From the NCBI GenBank assembly GCA_026932235.1, contig JAIXKR010000006.1:1-64000 (forward strand): a stretch of DNA of 64,000 bases, given 5' to 3'. The notes beneath the pieces are model-generated. The model ran no database searches, was not told where the DNA came from, and worked only from the letters and a program-made list of their open reading frames with translations. The stretch's first letter is position 1. The number at the start of each line of letters is the position of its first letter. Source of the stretch: Burkholderiales bacterium. Its GTDB lineage: Bacteria > Pseudomonadota > Gammaproteobacteria > Burkholderiales > Burkholderiaceae_C. Positions 1 through 8,110 of this stretch are shown in pieces. Position numbers and translations under genes: made by a program.

Positions 1-2011
1 GCGCCAGGCGTGCGGCCTGGTCGATCGCGCGCACGGCGTCCAGCTCGGCGGCCTGATCGGCGCCGCCGATCAGGTGTGCGGTGACGCCGCGCGCCACCAG
101 CGCCTCGTGCAGCGAGCGATCCTCGACCTGACCGGCGCAGACGATCACGTGGTCGACGGCCAGGCACTGCCGCTGGCCCTCGGCATCGACGAAGTGCAGG
201 CCCTCGTCGTCGATCGCCTCGTAGCGCACGCCCGCGTGCGTCTTCAGTTGCGCCTGGCGCAGCAGGGCCTTCAGGATCCAGCCGGTCGTGCGACCAAGCG
301 TCCTGCCCGGTGTTCCCGGCTTGCGCTGCAGCAGATGCACTTCGCGCCAGGGCGCTCGCGCGGGCGTTTGCGCGAGGCCACCCGCACCCTGCAGCGCGGC
401 GTCGACGCCCCAGGTGCGGCGGAAGCGCCCGATCTCGGTCGAATCGAGCGCGTCGCCGAGCAGGAAGAGCGCGACGTCGAAGCCGATGCCGCCGGCGCCG
501 ATGATCGCCACGCGCCGGCCCACCGCCGCGCCGCGCGCGAGCACGTCGTCGTAGCCGAGCACCTTGGGGTGCGTGATGCCGGGGATCTCGGGGCGACGCG
601 GCACCGCGCCGGTCGCGAGCACGACCTCGTCGAAACCGCCCGCGGCGAGTTCCTCGGCGGCTACACGCCGGCCCAGGTGCACTTCGACGCCCAGGCGCTG
701 CAGCATCGTGCGGTGATAGCGCAGGGTTTCGTTGAACTCGCTCTTGCCGGGGATGCGCCGCGCCATCTCGAGCTGGCCGCCGAGCTGCGTCTGCGCCTCG
801 AACAGCGTCACCCGATGGCCGCGCTCGGCGGCGTTGACCGCAAAGGCCATGCCGGCCGGCCCGCCGCCGACGACGGCCAGTTTCAGCGCGCGCGCGGCGC
901 GGACGTCGCTGAACTCGACCTCGCGCCCGGCGCGCGGGTTGACGAGGCAGCTCGCGGCGCGGTTCGTGAAGATCGCGTCCAGGCAGGCCTGGTTGCAGGC
1001 GATGCAGGTGTTGATCTCGTCGCTGCGCCGCTGCTGCAGCTTGAGCGCGAAATCCGGATCGGCCAGCAGCGGCCGCGCCATCGAGACGAGGTCGGCGGCG
1101 CCGGTCTCCAGGATCGCTTCGGCGACCTCGGGCGTGTTGATGCGGTTGGACGCCATCACCGGGATCGCGACCGCCTGCTTTACGGGGCGCACCGCGTCGA
1201 TCCAGGCCGCGCGCGGCACCGCCGCGGCGATCGTCGGCACCAGCGATTCGTGCCAGCCGATGCCGGTGTTGATGAGGTCGACGCCGGCGGCCTCCACGCG
1301 GCGCGCGAGGGTTGCGGTCTCTTCCGGCGTCATGCCACCGGGCATCAGGTCGATCGCCGAAATGCGATAGATCAGCAGGAAGTCCGGGCCGACGGCTTCG
1401 CGGACGGCACGCACGATCTCGACCGGGAAGCGCAGCCGCGCGTCGAAGGAGCCGCCGTACTCGTCCTCGCGCCGGTTGGTGATCGCCGAGGTGAACTCGT
1501 TGATCAGGTAGCCCTCCGAGCCCATGACCTCGACGCCGGCGTAGCCGGCCTCGCGCGCAAGTGCGGCGGTCGTCGCGAAGCTGCGGATCGTGGCGTGTAC
1601 CTCGTCGGTCGAGAGCACGCGCGGCTCGATCGGGTTGATGCGTGCCCTGCCCGCCGAGGGCGCGACGCAGCCCGGAACGCGCGCATAGCGTCCGGCGTGC
1701 AGGATCTGCAGCGCGATGCGGCCGCCGGCTTGCGCGACCGCACCGACGATCGCGCGGTGCGCGGGCAGCTGATCTCGATGATCCAGCACCGGCGCGGCGG
1801 GGTCCATTGCACCCTCGGGCACGGGCGTGTAGCCGCCGGTGAGCAGCAGCCCGGCTTCGCCGCGGGCACGCGCGGCGTAGAAGGCCGCCAGGCGCTCGTG
1901 CGGACGGTCCAGCGTTTCCAGCCGCGTGTGCATCGCGCCCATCACGATGCGGTTGGGCAGTGCCAGGCCGCCGACGACGAGCGAGGAGAGCAGGCGGGGG
2001 AAGTGGGACAT
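1..2011 (-). CDS. fadH: NADPH-dependent 2,4-dienoyl-CoA reductase, FadH (C-terminus cut by window edge)
   Basis: Reduces 2,4-dienoyl-CoA intermediates during beta-oxidation of unsaturated fatty acids, using FMN, FAD and one 4Fe-4S cluster. The N-terminal half is an Old Yellow Enzyme TIM barrel (starts MSHFPRLLSSLVVGG; the active-site region GYAGVEVMGSEGYLINEF is present). It is followed by the iron-sulfur cysteine motif CIACNQAC plus a further Cys 11 residues on, and a pyridine-nucleotide-disulfide-oxidoreductase half with GGGPAGMAFA and GAGGIGFDVA dinucleotide-binding loops. About 670 codons are visible and the family is close to 670-680 residues, so only a few residues are missing. The ATG at 2011 matches the family N-terminus. 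It is divergent from the flavoprotein gene at 2160. Confidence 0.95.
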   Translation of the reverse strand, partial: MSHFPRLLSSLVVGGLALPNRIVMGAMHTRLETLDRPHERLAAFYAARARGEAGLLLTGGYTPVPEGAMDPAAPVLDHRDQLPAHRAIVGAVAQAGGRIALQILHAGRYARVPGCVAPSAGRARINPIEPRVLSTDEVHATIRSFATTAALAREAGYAGVEVMGSEGYLINEFTSAITNRREDEYGGSFDARLRFPVEIVRAVREAVGPDFLLIYRISAIDLMPGGMTPEETATLARRVEAAGVDLINTGIGWHESLVPTIAAAVPRAAWIDAVRPVKQAVAIPVMASNRINTPEVAEAILETGAADLVSMARPLLADPDFALKLQQRRSDEINTCIACNQACLDAIFTNRAASCLVNPRAGREVEFSDVRAARALKLAVVGGGPAGMAFAVNAAERGHRVTLFEAQTQLGGQLEMARRIPGKSEFNETLRYHRTMLQRLGVEVHLGRRVAAEELAAGGFDEVVLATGAVPRRPEIPGITHPKVLGYDDVLARGAAVGRRVAIIGAGGIGFDVALFLLGDALDSTEIGRFRRTWGVDAALQGAGGLAQTPARAPWREVHLLQRKPGTPGRTLGRTTGWILKALLRQAQLKTHAGVRYEAIDDEGLHFVDAEGQRQCLAVDHVIVCAGQVEDRSLHEALVARGVTAHLIGGADQAAELDAVRAIDQAARLA

Positions 2012-2144
2012 GATGCGACGGAGGATGTTGTGGGCGTGGCCGCAGGCGCAAAGCGCGCTGCGGGGCGGTCGCGGCGATGCTGGACGCATCGCCGGCTGCG
2101 GTCAAGATCGGCGACGGCGACTCGGACATCGTCGGGGCGCTGCC

Positions 2145-2150
2145 TAGAAT
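2145..2150 (+). promoter_or_regulatory. Candidate -10 box for the flavoprotein gene
   Basis: TAGAAT lies 9 nt before the ATG at 2160 and no Shine-Dalgarno sequence lies between them, so the transcript would have almost no leader. No convincing -35 box was found. The 148 bp between fadH and this gene is otherwise plain GC-rich sequence and must hold both divergent promoters. Confidence 0.4.
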
Positions 2151-2159
2151 CGTGCCCCC

Positions 2160-3407
2160 ATGCCTGAGTCCGCGAACGTCTCACCGTTGCCGACGAGCTG
2201 TGACGTCGCCGTCATCGGCGCCGGCCCTGCGGGCAGTGCCGCGGCGTGGCAGCTCGCACGCCGGGGGCTGGACGTCGTTCTCGTCGACCAGCACGTGTTC
2301 CCGCGCGACAAGGTCTGCGGCGACGGCCTGATCCCCGACGCGCACGCGGCGCTGGCGCGCATCGGGGTGCTCGACGAGGTGATGGCGCAGGCGCAGCGCG
2401 TGGCCTTCGTGCGCTGCACCGGGCCGCGCGGGCGCCACGTCGACGTGCCCGGGCGGCTCGCGGTGCTGCCGCGGCGGCAGCTCGACGCCATCCTCGTGCG
2501 CGCGGCCGAACGCGCCGGCGCGCGCTTGCTGATGCCGGCGCGCTTCGAGGCGCCGCTCGTCGATGGTGAGGATCGCGTCGTCGGCGTGCGCCTGCGCAGC
2601 GGCGGCGCGGCGCACGAACTCGCGGCGCGTTGGGTCGTGCTGGCCACCGGCGCAGTGGTGCAGGGGCTCGTGGCCTCGGGCCTTTGCGAGCGGCGCACGC
2701 CCAGCGGGATCGCGCTGCGCGGCTACGTGAAGAGTGAGGCGATGGTCGGGCGCATCACCGGGCTCGAGATCTTCTGGCACCCGCGGCTGGCCGGCGGCTA
2801 CGGCTGGATCTTTCCGGCGCCAGGAGCCTGCTTCAACATCGGCGCCGGGCTCACCGGCAGCCACGCGGTCGAGCGCGGCGACGGCGGCTTTCGCATGCAG
2901 GACGTGAACCTCAAGCGTCTCTTCGAGGCCTTCTGCGAGGTCTACGCGCCGGCGCGCGAGCTGATGGCCAGCGGCACGCTGCAAGGCGAAGGGAATGGGG
3001 AATTGAAAGGCGCGCCGCTGCGCTGCTCGCTCTCGGGCGCCCGCTGGTCGCGCGCGGGGATGCTGGCGGCCGGCGAGGCCGCCGGCAGCACCTACGCCTT
3101 CACCGGCGAGGGCATCGGCAAGGCGCTCGAGACCGGGTTGCTCGCCGGCGAGGCGATCGACCTGCAGGCCAGCGACGAGGCGGTGCGGGGGCGCTACGAA
3201 GCCGCGCTGCAGGCGCTGCGGCCGCGTTTCCGGCTCTACGAGCAGGCGGCGCACGTCAATCATCGGCCCTGGCTCACCGACCTCGTGATCTGGCGCGCGC
3301 AGCGCAGCCCGCGCATCCTGCAGCGCATGAGCGGCGTGCTCGAGGAGACGCAGAACCCGGGGCGGCTGCTGTCCTGGCGCGGCATCACCAAGCTGATGTT
3401 CGAGTAG
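2160..3407 (+). CDS. FAD-dependent oxidoreductase, geranylgeranyl reductase family
   Basis: A 415-residue flavoprotein of the geranylgeranyl-reductase/FixC-like group. The N-terminus carries the Rossmann FAD loop VIGAGPAGSAAAW (residues ~19-31). It is followed by the family motif DKVCGDGLIP, a mid-protein GWIFPAPGACFNIGAG segment, and the C-terminal FAD-contacting GEAAGSTYAFTGEGIGKALE. Members reduce isoprenoid or other polyprenyl double bonds, but many bacterial ones are uncharacterised and the substrate cannot be told from sequence. No photosynthesis or carotenoid genes are nearby, so a chlorophyll role is not supported. It is followed 18 bp later by the YafJ-type gene, probably in the same transcript. 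Confidence 0.85.
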   Translation: MPESANVSPLPTSCDVAVIGAGPAGSAAAWQLARRGLDVVLVDQHVFPRDKVCGDGLIPDAHAALARIGVLDEVMAQAQRVAFVRCTGPRGRHVDVPGRLAVLPRRQLDAILVRAAERAGARLLMPARFEAPLVDGEDRVVGVRLRSGGAAHELAARWVVLATGAVVQGLVASGLCERRTPSGIALRGYVKSEAMVGRITGLEIFWHPRLAGGYGWIFPAPGACFNIGAGLTGSHAVERGDGGFRMQDVNLKRLFEAFCEVYAPARELMASGTLQGEGNGELKGAPLRCSLSGARWSRAGMLAAGEAAGSTYAFTGEGIGKALETGLLAGEAIDLQASDEAVRGRYEAALQALRPRFRLYEQAAHVNHRPWLTDLVIWRAQRSPRILQRMSGVLEETQNPGRLLSWRGITKLMFE

Positions 3408-3425
3408 CTCGCTTCGAGGCTCGCG

Positions 3426-4190
3426 ATGTGCCAGCTGCTGGGCATGAACGCCAACACGCCGACCGACGTGATGTTCAGCTTCACGGGCCTGGCGCACCGT
3501 GCCGACGAGCACAAGGACGGCTTCGGCATCGCCTTCTTCGAGGGCCGCGGCCTGCGCCACTACATCGACTGCCAGTCGGCGCGCAGCTCGCCGGTGGCCG
3601 AGCTCGTCAAGCGCTACCCGATCCGCAGCGAGGTCGTCATCGCGCACATCCGCAAGGCCACGCAGGGCAGTGTCGCGCTGCAGAACACGCATCCCTTCGT
3701 GCGCGAGCTCTGGGGCCGCTACTGGGTCTGCGCGCACAACGGCAACCTCGAGGGCTTCGCGCCGCGGCTGCACGCGGCCTTCCGCCCGGTGGGCGACACC
3801 GACAGCGAACGCGCCTTCTGCTGGCTGATGCAGGAACTCGCGAAGTCGCACGCGGGCGTGCCGACGGTCGATGAGCTCAGCCGCACGCTGCGCGAGCTGC
3901 TGCCGCCGATCGCCGCGCACGGCAGCTTCAACCTGCTGCTCTCCAACGGGCAGGCGCTGTGGGCCTTCGCGACGACGAAGCTGTGTTCGCTGCAGCGGCA
4001 GCACCCTTTCGGTGCGGCGACGCTCGCCGACGAGGACCTGAGCGTGGACTTCGCGGCGCTCACGCGTCCGAGCGACCGCGTGACCATCGTCGCCACCGAA
4101 CCACTGACGACCGGCGAGGACTGGCAGACTTTCGCGCCCGGCGAGCTGCGCGTGTTCGAGCGTGGCTGTCAACGCCTCTTGCCTGCCTGA
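3426..4190 (+). CDS. Class II glutamine amidotransferase, YafJ type
   Basis: Predicted cytosolic N-terminal-nucleophile amidohydrolase of 254 residues. After removal of the initiator Met the catalytic Cys (MCQLLGMN) becomes the N-terminal nucleophile. Other glutaminase-domain signatures follow: HIRKATQG (~76-83), AHNGNLEGF (~105-113) and DTDSERAF. There is no second synthase domain, as usual for YafJ, so the ammonia acceptor is unknown. The short gap from the preceding flavoprotein gene suggests co-transcription. Related proteins include the Dug3 glutathione-degrading amidotransferase of fungi, but that function is not implied here. Confidence 0.85.
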   Translation: MCQLLGMNANTPTDVMFSFTGLAHRADEHKDGFGIAFFEGRGLRHYIDCQSARSSPVAELVKRYPIRSEVVIAHIRKATQGSVALQNTHPFVRELWGRYWVCAHNGNLEGFAPRLHAAFRPVGDTDSERAFCWLMQELAKSHAGVPTVDELSRTLRELLPPIAAHGSFNLLLSNGQALWAFATTKLCSLQRQHPFGAATLADEDLSVDFAALTRPSDRVTIVATEPLTTGEDWQTFAPGELRVFERGCQRLLPA

Positions 4191-4277
4191 TGTTCGCTTG
4201 CGGGCACCGATGATCCAGGCCTGTGCCGGGCAGGCGACACAATGGGCGGCCTCGTCGCCATCCGCTGCCATCACTGC

Positions 4278-5972
4278 ATGACCGCCGTCATTCCCGTCCC
4301 CCGCTTCGAGCACTTCTACCGCTACGACGAACTCACCCGGCTGCTGCAGGACTACGCGGCGGCGTTGCCGGGGCTCTTGCAGCTCGAATCGATCGGCCAG
4401 AGCCACGAAGGCCGCGAGATCTGGCTCGTCACCGTGACCAACAAGGTCACCGGACCGGCCGAGGACAAGCCCGCACTCTGGGTCGACGGCAACATCCACG
4501 CCGCCGAACTCACCGCCAGCAGCGCCTGCCTGTACTTCCTGCACCAGCTCGCCACCGGCGCCGACGACCCCAGGCTGCGTCATCTGCTGGACACGCGCGC
4601 GATCTACATCTGCCCGCGGCTGAACCCCGACGGCGCCGAGCTGGCGCTCGCCGACCGGCCGCGGCACATCCGCTCGGGCACGAGGCCCTATCCCTACGAC
4701 GAGCCGCATGTCGACGGCCTGACGATGGAGGACATCGACGGCGACGGACGCATGCTCTTCATGCGCATCCCCGATCCGCATGGCGGCTACAAGAAGCACC
4801 CGGACGAGCCGCGGCTGATGGTGCCGCGCGAGCCCGGCGAGTTCGGCGGCAGCTACTACCGCCTGATGCCCGAGGGCCTGATCAAGAACTGGGACGGGCT
4901 GCAGATCAAGGTCAACAAGGACCTCGAGGGCCTGGATTTCAACCGCAACTTCCCCGGCTTCTGGCGCCAGGAGTTCGAGCAGGTGGGCGCCGGCCCCTAC
5001 CCGACGAGCGAGCCCGAGGTGCGGGCGATGGTCGACTTCATCGTCAGGCACCCGAACATCGGCGCCGCGGTCAGCTTCCACACGCACAGCGGCGTGATCC
5101 TGCGCCCGATGTGCGCCGAGAGCGACGACGCGATGATCCCCGAGGACCTGTGGATGTACAAGCGTCTCTCGGAACTCGGCACGCAGCTGACCGGCTACCC
5201 GGCCGTGAGCATCTATCACGACTTCCGCTATCACCCGAAGGAGGTCACGACCGGAGCGCAGGACTGGGTCTACGAGCACCTCGGCGCGCTCTTCTGGACG
5301 ATCGAGATCTGGGGGCCGAACAAGGAGGCCGGCGTCGAAACCGAGAAGTGGACCTCGTGGTACCGCGATCACCCGGTCGAGGACGACCTCAAGCTGCTGA
5401 AGTGGAGCGACGAGCAGTGCGACGGCAAGGCGCATGTCGACTGGTATCCGTTCAACCATCCGCAGCTGGGCATGGTCGAACTCGGCGGCTGGGACCGGAT
5501 GAACTACTGGCGCAACCCGCCGCCGCACCTGCGCGAGCGCGAGGTCGCGCGCTTCCCCGGCTGGCTGACGCAGATCGCGCTCTCGCTGCCGCGTCTGGAG
5601 GTGCTGCGCACGGAGGTGCGGGCCCTGGGCGGCGACACCTGGCGCGTGCGCTTCGCGGTCGCCAACGCCGGCTACCTGCCGAGCCACGTGAGCAAGCGTG
5701 CGATCGAGCGCAAGACGGTGCGCGGAACGGTCTTCCGGATCCACCTGCCGCCGGGTGTTGGCCTGCTCAGCGGCAAGGAGCGCGAGGAAGGCCCGCACCT
5801 CGAAGGCCACGCGCCGAAGACTTCGCTGCAGGCCTTCCTGCCGAACCGGGAAGTCACGGCGGATCGCGCCGTCGTCGAATGGATCGTGCACGGCGCGCGC
5901 GGCACCGCGATCGCGCTCTCGGCCACCGCCGACCGCGCCGGGACCGTGCGCACCGAGGTCACGCTGGATTGA
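4278..5972 (+). CDS. M14-family zinc carboxypeptidase-like protein
   Basis: A 564-residue metallopeptidase-like protein. The zinc-binding H-x-x-E of M14 is seen in DGNIHAAE (~75-82), the third ligand His in SFHTHSG and the substrate Asn-Arg in NRNFPGF. A late TIEIWG segment is the likely catalytic Glu. No signal peptide is visible, so the enzyme should be cytosolic. The catalytic domain ends near residue 390 and a ~170-residue C-terminal extension looks beta-rich. The ATG at 4278 (MTAVIPVPRFEHFYRYDEL) was preferred over an in-frame ATG at 4242, whose extra 12 residues do not look like part of the fold. The substrate is not predictable. It converges on the AI-2E permease gene with an 18 bp gap. 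Confidence 0.85.
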   Translation: MTAVIPVPRFEHFYRYDELTRLLQDYAAALPGLLQLESIGQSHEGREIWLVTVTNKVTGPAEDKPALWVDGNIHAAELTASSACLYFLHQLATGADDPRLRHLLDTRAIYICPRLNPDGAELALADRPRHIRSGTRPYPYDEPHVDGLTMEDIDGDGRMLFMRIPDPHGGYKKHPDEPRLMVPREPGEFGGSYYRLMPEGLIKNWDGLQIKVNKDLEGLDFNRNFPGFWRQEFEQVGAGPYPTSEPEVRAMVDFIVRHPNIGAAVSFHTHSGVILRPMCAESDDAMIPEDLWMYKRLSELGTQLTGYPAVSIYHDFRYHPKEVTTGAQDWVYEHLGALFWTIEIWGPNKEAGVETEKWTSWYRDHPVEDDLKLLKWSDEQCDGKAHVDWYPFNHPQLGMVELGGWDRMNYWRNPPPHLREREVARFPGWLTQIALSLPRLEVLRTEVRALGGDTWRVRFAVANAGYLPSHVSKRAIERKTVRGTVFRIHLPPGVGLLSGKEREEGPHLEGHAPKTSLQAFLPNREVTADRAVVEWIVHGARGTAIALSATADRAGTVRTEVTLD

Positions 5973-5990
5973 GGCGGAGGCGAGCAGCCT

Positions 5991-7091
5991 CTATTCGGCG
6001 CTGCCGCTCCCAGGCGGTGTCGAAGCGGGCACAGGCGTACCCTCGCCGTCGGCGATCCAGGCCTCGAACAGCATGTAGGCCACCGCCAGCACCACCGGCC
6101 CGATGAAGATGCCGACCAGGCCGAAGGCGAACAGCCCGCCGATGACGCCGGCGAAGATCAGCAGCAGCGGCAAGTCCGCACCCATCCGGATCAGCAGTGG
6201 GCGCAGCACGTTGTCCATCAGCGTGACGACCACCGAACACACGAGCAGGAACACGCCCCAGCCCGGCTGCCCGGTGTAGAAGAGCCAGATCGTCGCCGGC
6301 ACCAGCACCGGCAGGGCGCCCAGCTGCGCGATGCAGAGCATGAAGACCAGCGCCGTGAGCAGTCCGGCAAAGGGGATGTCGACGATCGCAAGCGCGATCC
6401 CGCTGATCATCGATTGCACCAATGCCGTCAGCCCCACGCCGAGCGCCACCGCACGGATCGCATCGGCGGCCAACTGCACCGTCGAGGCCCCCGGCTCGCC
6501 CGCCAGCCGGTACGCGAAGCGGCGCACCTGCTCGGCTGCCTTTTCGCCGCAGCTGAAAAGGATGCCCGCGATGAGCAGCGTCAGCAGGAACTGCAGCAGC
6601 AGCATGCCGATGCCTCCGACCTCCGCGACCAGCCATTTCGTCGCCGTGCCGGCGTAGGGCGTGAGGCGCTGCAGCCACGCGCCCAGTCCCAGGGCCACTG
6701 CCTGTTCCCAGAGTCGCCCCAGCCAGCCGCCCGCCATCGGCAGGCCCAGGACCCAGTCGGGCGCAACGGGACCCGGCCGGTAGGCCGCAAGCATGCGCGC
6801 CCAGTCGAGCAGCTGGTCGGCGTTCTTCGCGATCGTCACGATCGCCAGGCCCAGCGGGATCGCGAACAGCAGCAGCAGCAGCAGCGTCATCAGCGCGACG
6901 GCGAGCCAGCGGCGACCGCCCGCCAGGCGCTGCACGCGCACCATCAGCGGCCAGGTCGCGACGACGACCATCGTTGCCCAGACGGTCGGGCCGAGGAAGG
7001 GCCACAGGACCCACAGCGTCGCCGCCACCAGCAGCGTCAGCGCCAGCACCGCGAAGGTGATGCGGGTGAGGTCGTTGGGATCCCGGATCAT
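5991..7091 (-). CDS. AI-2E transporter family permease (YdiK/PerM type)
   Basis: A 366-residue inner-membrane protein with about eight hydrophobic segments: two near the N-terminus (FAVLALTLLVAATLWVLWPF), one at ~60-80 (ALMTLLLLLLFAIPLGLAI) and a C-terminal block including LLLIFAGVIGGLFAFGLVG. This pattern and the conserved GGLFAFGLVGIFIGPVVLAV stretch identify the AI-2E exporter/PerM superfamily. Some members have been linked to autoinducer-2 export and others to sodium-proton exchange, so the substrate is open. It is divergent from the nucleotidase gene at 7184. Confidence 0.85.
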   Translation of the reverse strand: MIRDPNDLTRITFAVLALTLLVAATLWVLWPFLGPTVWATMVVVATWPLMVRVQRLAGGRRWLAVALMTLLLLLLFAIPLGLAIVTIAKNADQLLDWARMLAAYRPGPVAPDWVLGLPMAGGWLGRLWEQAVALGLGAWLQRLTPYAGTATKWLVAEVGGIGMLLLQFLLTLLIAGILFSCGEKAAEQVRRFAYRLAGEPGASTVQLAADAIRAVALGVGLTALVQSMISGIALAIVDIPFAGLLTALVFMLCIAQLGALPVLVPATIWLFYTGQPGWGVFLLVCSVVVTLMDNVLRPLLIRMGADLPLLLIFAGVIGGLFAFGLVGIFIGPVVLAVAYMLFEAWIADGEGTPVPASTPPGSGSAE

Positions 7092-7171
7092 CGTGCGCGG
7101 CGCTCCTTGCGCGCCCTGCGGTGGTATCGGACGCTAGCATACCCGTGAGCCGGCGCCGGCTGCGCGCTGGC

Positions 7172-7177
7172 TATCAT
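7172..7177 (+). promoter_or_regulatory. Candidate -10 box for the 5'-nucleotidase gene
   Basis: TATCAT ends 6 nt before the ATG at 7184, with no Shine-Dalgarno between. If used, transcription would begin at or next to the start codon. Confidence 0.35.
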
Positions 7178-7183
7178 GGTCCG

Positions 7184-8110
7184 ATGCCCGCCAGCCTCGA
7201 AGGCCGTCTCGTCGTCGCGATCAGCTCGCGTGCGCTCTTCGATTTCGAGGAGGAGAACCGGATCTTCGAGCGCGGCGACGACGGCGGCTACATGCAGCTG
7301 CAGCTGCAGCGCCTGGAGCAGCCGGCGCGGCCCGGCGTGGCCTTTTCGCTCGTGCACAAACTGCTCGCGTTCAACGAAGGCGCGCTGCCGCGCGTCGAGG
7401 TCGTGATGCTGTCGCGCAATGATCCGGTTTCCGGGCTGCGCGTGTTCCGCTCGTGCCAGCACTACGGCTTGCCGATCGAGCGTGGCGTCTTCACGCGCGG
7501 CGCCAGCCCCTGGCGCTACCTGCGGCCGCTGGCGGCGCAGCTCTTCCTCTCCGCCAACGAGGCCGACGTCCGTTCCGCGCTCGCCGCCGGCGTCCCGGCG
7601 GCACGTGTCTACCCGCAGAGCGCGCGCGCGACCGATGCCAACCCGGACGAGCTGCGCATCGCCTTCGACGGTGACGCGGTGCTCTTCGGCGACGAGGCCG
7701 AGCGCGTGTTCCAGGCCGGCGGCCTGTCGGCCTTCCACCGCCACGAGGCCGAGCACAGCGCGCGACCGCTGCCGCCGGGACCGTTCAAGCCCTTGCTGGC
7801 GGCGCTGCACGAGCTGCGCCGCGCGCCGGGTGCGCGCATGCACATCCGCACCGCGCTCGTCACCGCGCGCAGCGCGCCGGCGCACGAGCGCGCGATGCGC
7901 ACGCTGATGGACTGGAAGATCGAGGTCGACGAGGCGATGTTTCTCGGCGGGCTGCCCAAGGGCGAGTTCCTGCGCGAATTCGAGCCCGACTTCTTCTTCG
8001 ATGACCAGACCGGCCACGTCGTGCAGGCCGCCGACCACGTGCCGGCGGGGCTCGTCGCGGCCGGCGTCTGCCATGAGCCCGCCGCTCAAGGCGCACCGAT
8101 GAAGAGGTAG
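7184..8110 (+). CDS. 5'-nucleotidase, cN-I-like (5-nucleotidase family)
   Basis: Predicted cytosolic nucleoside 5'-monophosphatase of 308 residues, related to eukaryotic cN-I. It shows the family's LVVAISSRALFDFEEENR near the N-terminus (~9-26), a central FDGDAVLFGDEAERVF segment with the acidic DGD pair, and a C-terminal FFFDDQTGHV acidic motif. The ATG at 7184 begins MPASLEGRLVVAIS; an upstream ATG at 7121 would overlap the promoter and adds an unrelated arginine-rich stretch. Its 3' end overlaps the convergent patatin gene by 25 bp. Confidence 0.85.
   Translation: MPASLEGRLVVAISSRALFDFEEENRIFERGDDGGYMQLQLQRLEQPARPGVAFSLVHKLLAFNEGALPRVEVVMLSRNDPVSGLRVFRSCQHYGLPIERGVFTRGASPWRYLRPLAAQLFLSANEADVRSALAAGVPAARVYPQSARATDANPDELRIAFDGDAVLFGDEAERVFQAGGLSAFHRHEAEHSARPLPPGPFKPLLAALHELRRAPGARMHIRTALVTARSAPAHERAMRTLMDWKIEVDEAMFLGGLPKGEFLREFEPDFFFDDQTGHVVQAADHVPAGLVAAGVCHEPAAQGAPMKR

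Noticed and set aside
74..2167. A 697-codon plus-strand ORF over fadH
   Set aside because: Antisense shadow of fadH, whose flavin and iron-sulfur motifs read cleanly on the minus strand.
2181..5891. A 1236-codon minus-strand ORF opposite the flavoprotein, YafJ and M14 genes
   Set aside because: Antisense shadow; the three plus-strand genes have intact catalytic motifs.
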